From positions 1 through 64,000 of the forward strand of contig JAQUPD010000002.1 of the NCBI GenBank assembly GCA_028716785.1: DNA of 64,000 nt, written 5' to 3'. A model generated the notes under the pieces. The model searched no databases, was not told the DNA's origin, and worked only from the letters and a program-made list of their open reading frames with translations. Origin of the DNA: Fidelibacterota bacterium. Its GTDB lineage: Bacteria > Fidelibacterota > Fidelibacteria > Fidelibacterales > Fidelibacteraceae. The translations under genes were made by a program, and so were the position numbers. Shown here piece after piece: positions 1 through 8,964 of this stretch. Numbering within the stretch: the stretch's first letter is position 1; every line of letters starts with the position of its first letter.

Positions 1-471
1 ATTGGCGACGATGTGGAAGCAAATCTTTTCACAACCCTCCTTTTAAAGAAAATGGGAATTAAAAAAATCTGGTCACGAGCTATTAATGATCTGCAACGTG
101 AAATTCTGCAAATAATGGAAATTGATGAAATTATTAGCATTGAAGAAGAGATGGGAAAGACAATTGCTCGTGGACTTGTGACCAGCAATATCGCAAAATT
201 CATTCCCATTTCTGAAGGACACAGTATTGCTGAAGTAAAAATTCCTGATAAATATATTGGACAAACTCTTGCACGATTGAATCCCAGGAAAAATTATAGT
301 GTCAATATTATAGGAATTAAACGCTTTATCCCTGACATCACGGATGATGGAGAAAGAACACTTCGAGAAGAATTCAATGATGTCCCCTCTCCCTATGAAG
401 AACTCCAGGAGGGAGATGTTCTCCTGGTTGCAGGTTCTGATATCAATATTGAAAAATTTGCTAAGGATTGA
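1..471 (+). CDS. trkA: TrkA-family potassium uptake regulator (RCK), 5'-truncated by window edge
   Basis: Cytoplasmic regulatory subunit of a Trk/Ktr-type K+ uptake system; it binds a nucleotide through its RCK-N domain and gates a TrkH/KtrB-like pore. The frame is open from base 1, so the gene begins outside the window and only the last 156 codons are seen. They open with the end of the RCK-N fold (IGDDVEANL, then TLLLKKMG and IWSRA), followed by an RCK-C domain in roughly the last 70 residues, ending GDVLLVAGSD. The GTG at 13 lies inside the conserved fold and is not a start. The stop codon lies two bases before the ATG of the next gene, so the two are co-transcribed. No TrkH pore gene is in view; it may lie upstream. 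Confidence 0.9.
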   Translation: MGDDVEANLFTTLLLKKMGIKKIWSRAINDLQREILQIMEIDEIISIEEEMGKTIARGLVTSNIAKFIPISEGHSIAEVKIPDKYIGQTLARLNPRKNYSVNIIGIKRFIPDITDDGERTLREEFNDVPSPYEELQEGDVLLVAGSDINIEKFAKD

Positions 472-473
472 CC

Positions 474-1208
474 ATGAAAAATCAAGCGGGGTCACCTAGA
501 AAAAGAATTAAACTCCCCCTAAGCATTATTTGGTTTATCCCAGGAGTTTTGGGGATCTTAGCCTTTATCGGACTTTTAATCTTATCCCATTCGCTTTCGT
601 TTCAGATAATTATTGGTTTTATCGCACTTATTTACATTACTGTTTGGATTTACTTGACATATCGAATCTTTCCATTTAAAAAAAGGTTAATTAATTATTT
701 TCGCAGATTGTTAGTAGGTGATTTTTCCACAGGAATTCATGATGTTCCATGGGTAAACGATGAACTCACTCTCTTGACACATTTGGCAACAAAAGTTGCT
801 GAGCATCTTGAAGCTTATGATAGATTACGAGCAGATCGCACAGCACTGAGTGTCCGAGCACTGGACGTGCTCTTCAGACGTGCAAGCCGAAAAATTATTA
901 TGGCTGACTTTGATAAAGCGGTCTTTAAATTTACAAAATCTCTTCAGCGTGCCTTTGGGGTTGAACAAGATACCTTTAGCTTTAATGTTATTGAAAAGCA
1001 AAAAAATAATGAACGCTTTTTCCGCCAATTCTTATTAGCTGCGGTAAAGGATGCCCAAGCAAAAGAATTTACCGCTCTCCTTGAGCTTCCCATCCGTCAA
1101 TCTTCCCTTGAACTAAAATTTAAGTTTGTCCCCATTAAAGATCGCTCCGAAAAAGTCCGAATTGCCTTTTTATATGTCGATAGCCTTGAAGACGATCCAC
1201 AAGATTAA
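474..1208 (+). CDS. Two-TM membrane protein with cytoplasmic PAS-like domain
   Basis: Unrecognised family. Two hydrophobic segments (about residues 15-38 and 42-66) are followed by a basic stretch and a helix-rich linker resembling a HAMP/signalling helix (about 70-125). A C-terminal globular part of about 110 residues has the look of a PAS fold, but I see no histidine kinase, GGDEF or methyl-acceptor motif after it. I chose the ATG at 474 over the TTG six bases upstream because AAGGA at 463-467 is a well-placed ribosome binding site inside the end of trkA. The tight coupling to trkA suggests a membrane sensor or regulator linked to K+ uptake; this is inference. The stop is seven bases from the stop of the convergent next gene. 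Confidence 0.75.
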   Translation: MKNQAGSPRKRIKLPLSIIWFIPGVLGILAFIGLLILSHSLSFQIIIGFIALIYITVWIYLTYRIFPFKKRLINYFRRLLVGDFSTGIHDVPWVNDELTLLTHLATKVAEHLEAYDRLRADRTALSVRALDVLFRRASRKIIMADFDKAVFKFTKSLQRAFGVEQDTFSFNVIEKQKNNERFFRQFLLAAVKDAQAKEFTALLELPIRQSSLELKFKFVPIKDRSEKVRIAFLYVDSLEDDPQD

Positions 1209-1215
1209 ATATCCC

Positions 1216-2010
1216 CTAATTGGGAACAGGAATTGCTTTATCCAAGAGAACAAATTTATACCCTCTTGCTTTTAAAAGGGTTATCAATTCATCTAACCAA
1301 TAATAAAAAGGATCGGGTCTCTCTGGATGGACTCCAAGATGAAGAAGGAGAATAAATCCGTTCAATCCATTTTGTTCTTCGTACGACAAAATTCGATTGA
1401 AAATTTCTTCTGATGAAAGGTACTTATTACCCATGGAGGGAATAGTATAATCGGCATTCGAGGAAGTCCCGGGGGTAAAATTAATTAAAACAAAACCTAA
1501 ATCCCGCGTCCACTGGGCAATTTCTTTGTTGTACCATTCGTACGGTGGTAAAAAATAAGGCGCATCTTCCTTTTTTATTCCGAAACGCGCCATTTCAGCA
1601 TAATTATCCAAAAGATCCTTTTCAAACTCATCACGACTCACAAGGGTCGAATCACGGTTTTCCCAGCTAGCATATAACAAATGATGGTTTGAATGAGCCC
1701 CCAGATAATGACCATCATCAACGAGTCCTTCAATAAGAGATTTAAAAGCAGGATTGCGATATAAATTCCCCGTGAAAAAAAACGAAGCCTTTATATGATG
1801 ATCAGCAAGGGTTTTTCTTATAATATTTCCCCCCTCACCATATTCATCGCCTGTAAAAACAAGATGAATCTGTTTCTTCGTCGTATCCGTCCAAATGATA
1901 GCCCCTTCATGATAAATAAGTGTCGGCTCTTGCTTTGGACGAGTGCAACCCATAAGGATAATTACCATGATAAGGTAATAAATCCCAAATTTTTGTATTC
2001 TTTTTCTCAT
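1216..2010 (-). CDS. Lipoprotein polysaccharide deacetylase-like (NodB) protein
   Basis: Carbohydrate esterase family 4-type protein expected to remove acetyl groups from a cell-envelope polysaccharide. An N-terminal signal segment ends in a lipobox (ILMGC, Cys22), so it should be a lipid-anchored envelope protein. The fold starts with VFTGDEYGEGG (Asp55 in the place of the catalytic/metal Asp pair of the TFDD motif) and has the metal-binding HSNHH motif (His106, His110). Later segments YFLPPYEWYN and FILLLHLG match the usual arginine/proline and His motifs loosely. Length 264 aa is normal for a single NodB domain. The altered first motif means substrate and even activity are uncertain. Confidence 0.8.
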   Translation of the reverse strand: MRKRIQKFGIYYLIMVIILMGCTRPKQEPTLIYHEGAIIWTDTTKKQIHLVFTGDEYGEGGNIIRKTLADHHIKASFFFTGNLYRNPAFKSLIEGLVDDGHYLGAHSNHHLLYASWENRDSTLVSRDEFEKDLLDNYAEMARFGIKKEDAPYFLPPYEWYNKEIAQWTRDLGFVLINFTPGTSSNADYTIPSMGNKYLSSEEIFNRILSYEEQNGLNGFILLLHLGVHPERPDPFYYWLDELITLLKARGYKFVLLDKAIPVPN

Positions 2011-2066
2011 AATCTTAGGTACATCTAACTTTTATCATTTTGAAGAATTACAACGTATTCAAGACC

Positions 2067-3695
2067 CTAAGTAAGTGTTAGGATGTTGATATCTTCTTGA
2101 ACGTGCTGTCTTTCACAGGGAAATGTGATTTTAAAAATTGTCCCTTTATTTTTTATAACCTCAATATCCCCTTGAATTTGTTTTACAAGGAGACTCACAA
2201 TTTTCAATCCTAAACTTTCAGCATGATTGATGTCAAAATCCTCCCGTAAGCCAACACCATCATCTCCAATAATAAGTTCAAGGTGTTTATGATCCAGTGT
2301 TTTGTGAAAGGAAATAAAAAGTTTCCCCCTTCTTTTATCGGGGAAGGCATGTTTTAAAATGTTTATTACCAACTCGTTGATAATGAGTCCACAAGGAATC
2401 GCAGCATTAATATCCAAACAAATCGAATCCACATGAATATCAGTTTCGATAAATTTTTCTACCTTTAATTCCTGAAAATAATGGTGAAGATTTGTTTCGA
2501 TATAACCTTTCATATCAACGTGTGAAAAATCACCCGATTGATAGAGTTTTGCATGGACAAGACTTATGGAATATATGCGATTCCGAATTTCCTCAAACGC
2601 TTTCAATGCTTCTTCTTTTGTATGGACATAGCGTCCTTGAAGGTTTAAAAGGCTAATGATAACATTTAGATTATTTTTAACGCGATGATGAATTTCTTTG
2701 AGAAGAATCTCTTTTTCTTCCAAATTATTATTCAATTGAATTTTAGCTAATCGGGCTTCTGTAACATCTTTACTGACGCCTTTTATGACTACGACATTCT
2801 CATCCTTTATAATAGGGATTAATTTATTATGGATGTATCGAATGTTTTTATTGGAATCCAAAATTCTTACTTCAAAATCGAAGGGTTTTTTTTCTTCTTT
2901 TATGCGGTTTATGAATTCGGCAACACAGTGACGATCTTCTGGAATAATAACTTCCATAAAATCTTCTTCATTTAAGGTATCTATAGGTAAAGAAAGATCA
3001 AAAACAGCTGGCATATTTTCAGACCATACAAACTTATTGGTTGAAAGGTTATATTCCCAACTTCCCATTTGAGCAATTTTTTGAGCAATGTGGAGCAAAT
3101 CTTTGCTTTCCCGAAGATTTTTTTCTGAAATAACCCGTCGCTCTTCATTTTCCAGAAGAATCCCCATGAGCATCGTAGCTAAAGGGAACACAGCCATAAT
3201 CGGTTTCCAAATGAGACTTATTGTTTGTAAGGCAATTTCTTGAGGCAACAACAACTGACTTCCTATCATAAAGAGATGAGCAATTATTCCCATTCCCAAT
3301 AAAGCCAAAGGGCTCATGGTATATGGCTTATTATGCCATAGTTTTCTAAAAATGAGTCCAACCGCTGCCGCACTTATAATACTTGCAATACCAGCCCATA
3401 CGCCAAAGCCACCAATAGACGCACGATAGAGTATTGCCATCACTGCTGCTATTGTTGTTGGATAGAAGCCCCCAAAAAGGCCCGCCAAAACCATCACAAC
3501 AGATCGGGCATCATAAAAAATACCCGAAACATACGGAACTGCCAGATACATGCCCGCAATGGCAATAATACCAAATAAACAGCCAGTCCAAACTTTATAA
3601 ATAAAAGAGCCTTTTGGATAATAATGTGTGATAACCCCATAAAGAGATGATAAGGCGATGAGAAGGGCTGCATTGTAGATAAGCTCTGTAGTCAT
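2067..3695 (-). CDS. Sensor histidine kinase: LytS-type 5TM receptor, PAS, HisKA_2, HATPase
   Basis: Membrane histidine kinase. Residues 1-185 hold a 5TM-5TMR_LYT-like block with several membrane segments and the GLFGGFYPT and YRASIGG patterns of that receptor family. A PAS domain with its PAC tail follows (about 195-315). The phospho-acceptor region is HisKA_2 type (EIHHRVKNNLNVI, near residue 338), then a HATPase domain with N-box NELVINILKHAFP and GDDGVGL. HisKA_2 kinases usually act on stand-alone or output-less response regulators. No response regulator gene is beside it, so it is an orphan here. The ligand of the 5TM domain is unknown. A 98-base AT-rich gap separates it from the gene upstream in its own direction. 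Confidence 0.88.
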   Translation of the reverse strand: MTTELIYNAALLIALSSLYGVITHYYPKGSFIYKVWTGCLFGIIAIAGMYLAVPYVSGIFYDARSVVMVLAGLFGGFYPTTIAAVMAILYRASIGGFGVWAGIASIISAAAVGLIFRKLWHNKPYTMSPLALLGMGIIAHLFMIGSQLLLPQEIALQTISLIWKPIMAVFPLATMLMGILLENEERRVISEKNLRESKDLLHIAQKIAQMGSWEYNLSTNKFVWSENMPAVFDLSLPIDTLNEEDFMEVIIPEDRHCVAEFINRIKEEKKPFDFEVRILDSNKNIRYIHNKLIPIIKDENVVVIKGVSKDVTEARLAKIQLNNNLEEKEILLKEIHHRVKNNLNVIISLLNLQGRYVHTKEEALKAFEEIRNRIYSISLVHAKLYQSGDFSHVDMKGYIETNLHHYFQELKVEKFIETDIHVDSICLDINAAIPCGLIINELVINILKHAFPDKRRGKLFISFHKTLDHKHLELIIGDDGVGLREDFDINHAESLGLKIVSLLVKQIQGDIEVIKNKGTIFKITFPCERQHVQEDINILTLT

Positions 3696-3793
3696 TGGAA
3701 ATTACCTTTTAATTATTGTATAGATCTCTTTAAAATTTAAAAAATATACTGTTTCTCTTAAAAAAATAAAAATAATTTGTTTTTATTTTAATT

Positions 3794-4834
3794 TTAAAAG
3801 CTATGATGTAAAGAAAGCAAAAAATCTTTATCTGGCAGGGCTACTGTTTCGAGATGCCAGCTACTAAATCCATCATAGCTTATAGAATCCTGAATGAAAT
3901 TAAATATTTTAAGAAGTTCCTGCTTCCTTTTTTGGTCACGATGAATATGTCCTGAAGATATAACGGGAATTCTTCTCAACGTATTTAAAAGACAGGCAAA
4001 CAAATCAACATCCAATGATAAAGTATTATAGGTTGGATGCCAGATAAAGCTATCGGGAAATTTTTCATAAAGAATGGCCGTCCCAATTTTTATAGGATTA
4101 TTTTCGTTGAAAAATAAAACTGTTTTTATCTCTAAATCATGTGGTAAAGATTGATAGTACGCGATAAGCTCATCCTTCTTGGTTAACAAAACCGCTCTTT
4201 TTTCATGAGGATACGTTTTTACCGTTTCCAAAAAATCGAAAGGAGCTGAATCAACATCCAAAAGTTTAAATGGAATAAGTTGAAAGGCATTCCATTGAAT
4301 TTTGGGAACATCATTAAATTTATGAATCAAGTGGTCACATTCTACTTCATAAGAAGCCATAACACCCCCTGGGAAAAAATCACGGGGTGGTGCATAGTGG
4401 ACTGAAATCTGTCTAAAATGCATGGATCCTAAAAATCTTTCAAGGAAGGGATCTGGGCGCAGAACTGACCAACGAATGGTATGAATCCGAAATGTACGAG
4501 TTAAGATCTTCACAAAAGGAACGACACAATGTCTGGCCAAATCGAGGTTATATAATTCTTTTCGATAGACAATTAAATCAAGATACACAGCATCGCCGGG
4601 GGTGTAAGATTTCCACCCTATCTCACCATACACTCTTTCATGGATTGTAATAAGCCAGCGGGCTGGCTGATTCTCTTCCCGTCTCCATTTTTCGTGAAAC
4701 GCCTTGTGTAGTTGCTCCTCATTTATTGTTCGCCAGGCAGGGTGTTTTTCACGATAGCTCAACATGAGGGGAAGATGTTTTTCTTCGACGGGAATTAAAA
4801 CCATAGATTTCGGTAAAGAAAGGGTTTTAATCAT
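3794..4834 (-). CDS. GNAT-like N-acetyltransferase with unassigned C-terminal half
   Basis: Residues 1-165 look like a GNAT acetyltransferase of the RimJ/RimL kind: VLIPVEEKHLPLMLSYRE at the start, WLITIHERVYGEIGW and a conserved strand near YLDLIVYRKELYNLDLA, then RPDPFLERFLGSMHFRQ. The second half (about 170-346) has no motif I recognise; it may be a second, diverged GNAT domain (KTVLFFNENNPIKIGTAIL). The start overlaps the stop of the TPR gene by 4 bases (ATGA), so it is translationally coupled to the tail of the bat operon. The substrate is unknown. It ends 98 bases before the histidine kinase start. Confidence 0.6.
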   Translation of the reverse strand: MIKTLSLPKSMVLIPVEEKHLPLMLSYREKHPAWRTINEEQLHKAFHEKWRREENQPARWLITIHERVYGEIGWKSYTPGDAVYLDLIVYRKELYNLDLARHCVVPFVKILTRTFRIHTIRWSVLRPDPFLERFLGSMHFRQISVHYAPPRDFFPGGVMASYEVECDHLIHKFNDVPKIQWNAFQLIPFKLLDVDSAPFDFLETVKTYPHEKRAVLLTKKDELIAYYQSLPHDLEIKTVLFFNENNPIKIGTAILYEKFPDSFIWHPTYNTLSLDVDLFACLLNTLRRIPVISSGHIHRDQKRKQELLKIFNFIQDSISYDGFSSWHLETVALPDKDFLLSLHHSF

Positions 4835-5943
4835 CGAGTATAAGGATTTTTTATATAGTTTTTCGCATCTAAAACGGCTCTTGTTGTTTCTTTGGAATCA
4901 ATAATTTGCTGATAATACTGTTGAGCTGTTTTATGATCGCCTTCTAAATCGGCCATTTGTCCTAACATAAGATAGGCACGGTTTTTTTGCCATTGAAATT
5001 CAAAACAATACGTGTTGATAACCTCTTTAAGCAGAGTTTTTGCCAAAGTATAATCCTCCTTTTCCATGGCATATACACCCTCGAGATAGGTTTTTCGTAG
5101 CATCCATACCTTTTTCCCCTGGTTGGATAGCCATGTGGTATACCTATCATATTCCGCTAAAAGATTCTCTGCCTCTTCAAAATGATGCGATAATAACAGT
5201 GCTTCTATCGTAAGAGCTCGGTTTTCAAGATTTCCAGGATAGTCCATAACCAGTCTTTTTCCAACATGAATCGCCTCATCATAATTTTTTATCTCATAGG
5301 TATTAATAAGTAAAAGTAAAAAACCGGCTTCTGCTTTTGATAAATCGCCCTTTTCCCACACCTGACGAAAGCAATCAATTCCCTTTTGGATTGCTTTTTC
5401 AGTATTAACAATAAGCCCAACGGCATGATAATGTTGTGCCATAATACCGCTATAAAATTCATACGTCCCTATGGCAAGCAGCGCATCGGTTAACGTAGAA
5501 TCGCTTTCATAGGCAGATTTTACCTTCTGTACACCCCGATAGCCATAATAATAGCCCTGTAAATACTTGCTTTCTGCCATATAAACCTGTGCTTTAAGAC
5601 CTAGCAAAGCCCCGTAATACATTAAAAGCATAGGGGTCTTTGAAGATTCCTCATGGAGAGATGCCTCAAAAAGAGGTTTAGTTTTTTCAATTTCCTCATC
5701 CAAAAAGGCATTTGCTTTTTTATAATGACCATTTATTTTCATTTCCATATACTTGGTATTCAGAAGATAAAAAGCACGAATGGGTTCGGGAATATCCCCT
5801 TGTGTCAAAAGCGTTTGGGCTTCACCAAATTCATAATTTTGAATTTTATCAACACTTTGCTTTAACACAGGATTTGCTAAGAGTCCAACCGGCAGAAAAA
5901 AACAAAAAACGGCGATCCAAAATGAGGCAATTTTTTTTATCAT
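4831..5943 (-). CDS. Exported TPR-repeat protein
   Basis: Begins with a signal peptide (MIKKIASFWIAVFCFFLPVG, cleavage probably after LLANP or nearby), then helical TPR-like repeats along most of its 370 residues. The clearest are near the C terminus: AMEKEDYTLAKTLLKEVI and QMADLEGDHKTAQQYYQQI. It is probably a periplasmic scaffold. The ATG overlaps the stop of the SPOR gene by 4 bases and the stop overlaps the GNAT gene by 4, so it belongs to the extended bat operon. No enzymatic motif is visible and the binding partner is unknown. Confidence 0.7.
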   Translation of the reverse strand: MIKKIASFWIAVFCFFLPVGLLANPVLKQSVDKIQNYEFGEAQTLLTQGDIPEPIRAFYLLNTKYMEMKINGHYKKANAFLDEEIEKTKPLFEASLHEESSKTPMLLMYYGALLGLKAQVYMAESKYLQGYYYGYRGVQKVKSAYESDSTLTDALLAIGTYEFYSGIMAQHYHAVGLIVNTEKAIQKGIDCFRQVWEKGDLSKAEAGFLLLLINTYEIKNYDEAIHVGKRLVMDYPGNLENRALTIEALLLSHHFEEAENLLAEYDRYTTWLSNQGKKVWMLRKTYLEGVYAMEKEDYTLAKTLLKEVINTYCFEFQWQKNRAYLMLGQMADLEGDHKTAQQYYQQIIDSKETTRAVLDAKNYIKNPYTR

Positions 5944-6401
5944 TTATAGAGTCTGTTAGGATTAGGGATATAGACCTCACTGGGTACGATCCAAGCATTC
6001 GGATAACCATTTTGGCGGGCTTTTCTTTCAACACCCAGAGCATCCAAATCGCTTAAAAAATCCCCAACTCTTACTTTATAATAGGGGGATTCAAAAACAA
6101 CATAAACAGGAAGATTAAAAAACGCTTCAGCCCTTTTGGCAATGGTTTCTGCCTGATATAGGTCTTGGGTTGAAATAAGCTGAACTCGATATCCATTCCG
6201 AACTGTAAGAGAATCTTCAAGGTTCAAGGCTGACGTATCTTTTTGGATATAATCAAGAATGGTAGAATCAGATGCCTTCATGGTTTTAAACGTAAAAATG
6301 GGTTTATCTTTCAAGGATGAAGGATCAAGCCATTCATCTTGTTCAACCTGTGCAAAAACAAGGGTTATGATCATGAAGAAGATAATACATGCACGTTTCA
6401 T
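5940..6401 (-). CDS. SPOR-domain exported protein
   Basis: Small exported protein: signal peptide MKRACIIFFMIITLVFAQ, then a linker, then a SPOR-like domain (YRVQLISTQDLYQAETIAKR, FNLPVYVVFESPYYKVRVGD, ARQNGYPNAWIV) in the C-terminal 85 residues. SPOR domains bind denuded glycan strands of septal peptidoglycan. The frame is open 11 codons further upstream, but I placed the start at the ATG overlapping the batE stop by one base (TGATG), which gives a clean signal peptide. Its place directly after batE suggests a role at the same periplasmic site as the Bat proteins; this is inference. Confidence 0.75.
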   Translation of the reverse strand: MKRACIIFFMIITLVFAQVEQDEWLDPSSLKDKPIFTFKTMKASDSTILDYIQKDTSALNLEDSLTVRNGYRVQLISTQDLYQAETIAKRAEAFFNLPVYVVFESPYYKVRVGDFLSDLDALGVERKARQNGYPNAWIVPSEVYIPNPNRLYK

Positions 6402-7171
6402 CAAATTTCTCCAATTTGCTTCTTTTTTACCCATCCTCTTTTATCTTCAGAATATGCAATTTCATACCAGTCAGAGCCTGCTTGATCCAGAATTTGGACT
6501 TTTGATCCTTCATGAAGCATAAAAAGGGTGTTGGAAGATTCATGGGGAGCACTTTTTACCTCGACATTTTTGCTTAACAATATGCCAAACTGGTGGTTTT
6601 TTACATAATGATTTACGTCAAAAAATAACGATATTGAGAGAATAAAAAGAATAGAAAAGAATATTATAAGGGGATTAGCAACACGTTTTAACGCTCTTTT
6701 TTTCCAAATCACACGCGGTATAAACACAAAAAGAAGCGTTATCATTAAAAAATAACCAGACAACCGAAAGCTACGGGAAACTCCAAGAATATCCCGTAAA
6801 TCCCACCAAGCTTGAATGAGAAAAAAAGGCTCAGGCAACACCATTTTGTCGGTAATCTGGAGTCTTGCCAGTTCTAAATTGTGATTGACCTGAGGATCGC
6901 GGGGATTCAGTTGCTTTGCTTTTTCCCAATATTGAATTGCTTTTCCAATCTGACCAAGACGATAATAACAATTCCCAATATTGTAATAGAGCTCAAAACT
7001 CACGAGCCCTGAATTTTCAATTTGTTTATAAAAATCAAGCGCTAAATCATATTGTTCTGAGGAATAATAGGAATTTGCCTTGACAAAAAAGCGTTCACGA
7101 TCCGATACTTGTGCTGAAAGAACTCCAGGAATTATAAAGAGGAATAACGTGATAAAGATAATTTTTTTCAT
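6401..7171 (-). CDS. batE: BatE: TPR and SH3-domain protein
   Basis: Last member of the Bacteroides aerotolerance (Bat) set. Signal peptide KKIIFITLFLFIIPGVLSAQ, then two TPR units (residues about 25-100: AQVSDRERFF, ELYYNIGNCYYRLGQIGKAI), two membrane segments around 130-190, and a bacterial SH3 domain at the C terminus (VEVKSAPHESSNTLFMLHEG, GWVKKKQIGEI). The ATG at 7171 overlaps the batD stop by one base; the in-frame GTG just upstream is possible but less likely. Bat proteins are thought to work at the inner membrane and periplasm in oxidative-stress tolerance, with an unclear mechanism. Confidence 0.85.
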   Translation of the reverse strand: MKKIIFITLFLFIIPGVLSAQVSDRERFFVKANSYYSSEQYDLALDFYKQIENSGLVSFELYYNIGNCYYRLGQIGKAIQYWEKAKQLNPRDPQVNHNLELARLQITDKMVLPEPFFLIQAWWDLRDILGVSRSFRLSGYFLMITLLFVFIPRVIWKKRALKRVANPLIIFFSILFILSISLFFDVNHYVKNHQFGILLSKNVEVKSAPHESSNTLFMLHEGSKVQILDQAGSDWYEIAYSEDKRGWVKKKQIGEI

Positions 7172-8964
7172 CACTTTTTCTCCAAGATTCGAATGAACTG
7201 CATCATTTTTTCTCGATACTCTTTTGCCTTTTGGGCATCAATCTCAGCGGGCATATAATTGAGAGATTCTACCTCACGCCACCATGAATCTATGTCTGAT
7301 AAAAGGGATTCATTGGATATTTTTTTACGACAATAAGCCATTACATCCTGGCGAGTAAGATTTTGACGATGATGCCCCTCTTTGTCTGCCACATATTTTG
7401 CAAAGAGTTTAGGAAGTGCAGCAAGAATTTCTTCTGGATTTTCTGGTAGTTGTTTCAACCCCACTTGAAGGGTACGAAATGCTGATTTTTTTCTTCGATA
7501 ATTTGGACTTTTTTCAAGGAATTTTTGTATACCTGCATAAATTCCCCCTGCCAGGCATATTAAGACACTAAAAACATAGCCAAGCCAATCAGAAAAATGA
7601 AGAGTATTTTTTGAATCTGGAGATATAATCCGTCTTTCTTTCAAATAAATAAAGCGAATATCTTGGGATAAGAGCTCTACTTCCTGTTGACTAAGTCCAT
7701 GTTGTTGTTCACGAATCAATTGAGTATTGGGTGTTACGGTTAAAATAAGATCCGTCTTCATCAATTTTTTATATCTTTTTTCTTCTGGGGAAAAATAGGA
7801 AAATTCTATAGGCTCAAAGTAATACGTTCCTTGATAATTAGGAATGAGCACGTATTCCCACGTTTTACTCCCAATATATCCTTCATCTGTAGGATTAATA
7901 TTTTCCTGAATTTCCGGTTCAAAAACCATAAACTGTTCCGGGAAGTCAGGTTTAGGAAATGTAAAATTTTTAAAATTCCCTTTCCCTTGAATATTGATTT
8001 TTAACGTCACGGCTTGATTTTCTTCTGTTTTCAACGTATCAAAAGCAGCTTGCATCGTAAAAGATCCTATAGCGCCCGTAAAAGAAGTGGGGGGATTGGG
8101 TGGCAAAGAGCGAATGGTAAGGACCACATCAGGCGAAACAACATCCACATTTCTCAATTGTATACCCATTCCAAAGGGATCATCAAAAAATGATCGGCGA
8201 CCCGCTTGTGGACTTTCTACTTCTAAGCGAATAATCTGTGAGGGGATAGTATCTTTCCCACTTTTTGTGGGTGTTAATAAAACTTTTTGTAAAATCGCCG
8301 TTTGATAGGTTACTCCCTGTATAGTATCGGGTTGAACAGTTATATTCCGTGGCATAGGGAGATAATCGGTAAGATACCCGTTAAACAGTATCCGATCAAT
8401 ATGATAATTTCGAATATTTTGACGAAAATATATTTTATAAAAGAGAAGAAAAGGCTCACCTACATAAGGTGCCGTGGTAGAGGGAATAATTTCAAAATAA
8501 AACGGTTTTAATTCCTCTCGTTTTTCCTTTAGCGCCTTGATTTCAGAAGGCTCACGAACAAGCAAAGTAATGGATTCTGTTTGATATTCTTGGCGTTTAT
8601 CTTTAAACATAAAAGAAGGAATTGTAAGTCTACCAGTTTTTAAAGGTACCAGTGTGTACGTAACTGAATAAATTTTTGTTGATTCCCCATTAATCCAGGT
8701 GGTCTGTCTAGACTTTAAAGGGCCTGAGACGATAGAAAAATTTTCAAGCTGAGCAATATCGGGTTCAGGATTGCTTGAAAAATTTTCAAAGGTAAAGGTC
8801 AGTTGAAATCGTTCTCCCACAGTTATTTCGTACGCCGATATAGAGACCTTTACTTGCGGGGCGGCAGCAAAAAGCATCTCTGTAAACAGCAAAGAAAAAA
8901 GTATACCCCAAAAAAATCTGATCGTAAAAAAAGAGTCCCCCTTTTTTGAAATATATTGTTTCAC
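7171..8964 (-). CDS. batD: BatD: BatD-family oxygen tolerance protein
   Basis: Large periplasmic protein anchored to the inner membrane. A signal segment (FFWGILFSLLFTEMLFAAA) is followed by beta-rich repeats typical of BatD (VKVSISAYEITVGERFQLTF, then a second set near FTGAIGSFTMQAAFDTLKT with VTLKINIQGKGNFKNF), a membrane helix near residue 465 (WLGYVFSVLICLAGGIYAG) and a cytoplasmic tail. A GTG start at 8964 overlapping the batC stop (GTGA) best fits the coupling seen elsewhere in the operon; a TTG lies one codon upstream. Length (about 597 aa) is normal for the family. Confidence 0.85.
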   Translation of the reverse strand: MKQYISKKGDSFFTIRFFWGILFSLLFTEMLFAAAPQVKVSISAYEITVGERFQLTFTFENFSSNPEPDIAQLENFSIVSGPLKSRQTTWINGESTKIYSVTYTLVPLKTGRLTIPSFMFKDKRQEYQTESITLLVREPSEIKALKEKREELKPFYFEIIPSTTAPYVGEPFLLFYKIYFRQNIRNYHIDRILFNGYLTDYLPMPRNITVQPDTIQGVTYQTAILQKVLLTPTKSGKDTIPSQIIRLEVESPQAGRRSFFDDPFGMGIQLRNVDVVSPDVVLTIRSLPPNPPTSFTGAIGSFTMQAAFDTLKTEENQAVTLKINIQGKGNFKNFTFPKPDFPEQFMVFEPEIQENINPTDEGYIGSKTWEYVLIPNYQGTYYFEPIEFSYFSPEEKRYKKLMKTDLILTVTPNTQLIREQQHGLSQQEVELLSQDIRFIYLKERRIISPDSKNTLHFSDWLGYVFSVLICLAGGIYAGIQKFLEKSPNYRRKKSAFRTLQVGLKQLPENPEEILAALPKLFAKYVADKEGHHRQNLTRQDVMAYCRKKISNESLLSDIDSWWREVESLNYMPAEIDAQKAKEYREKMMQFIRILEKK

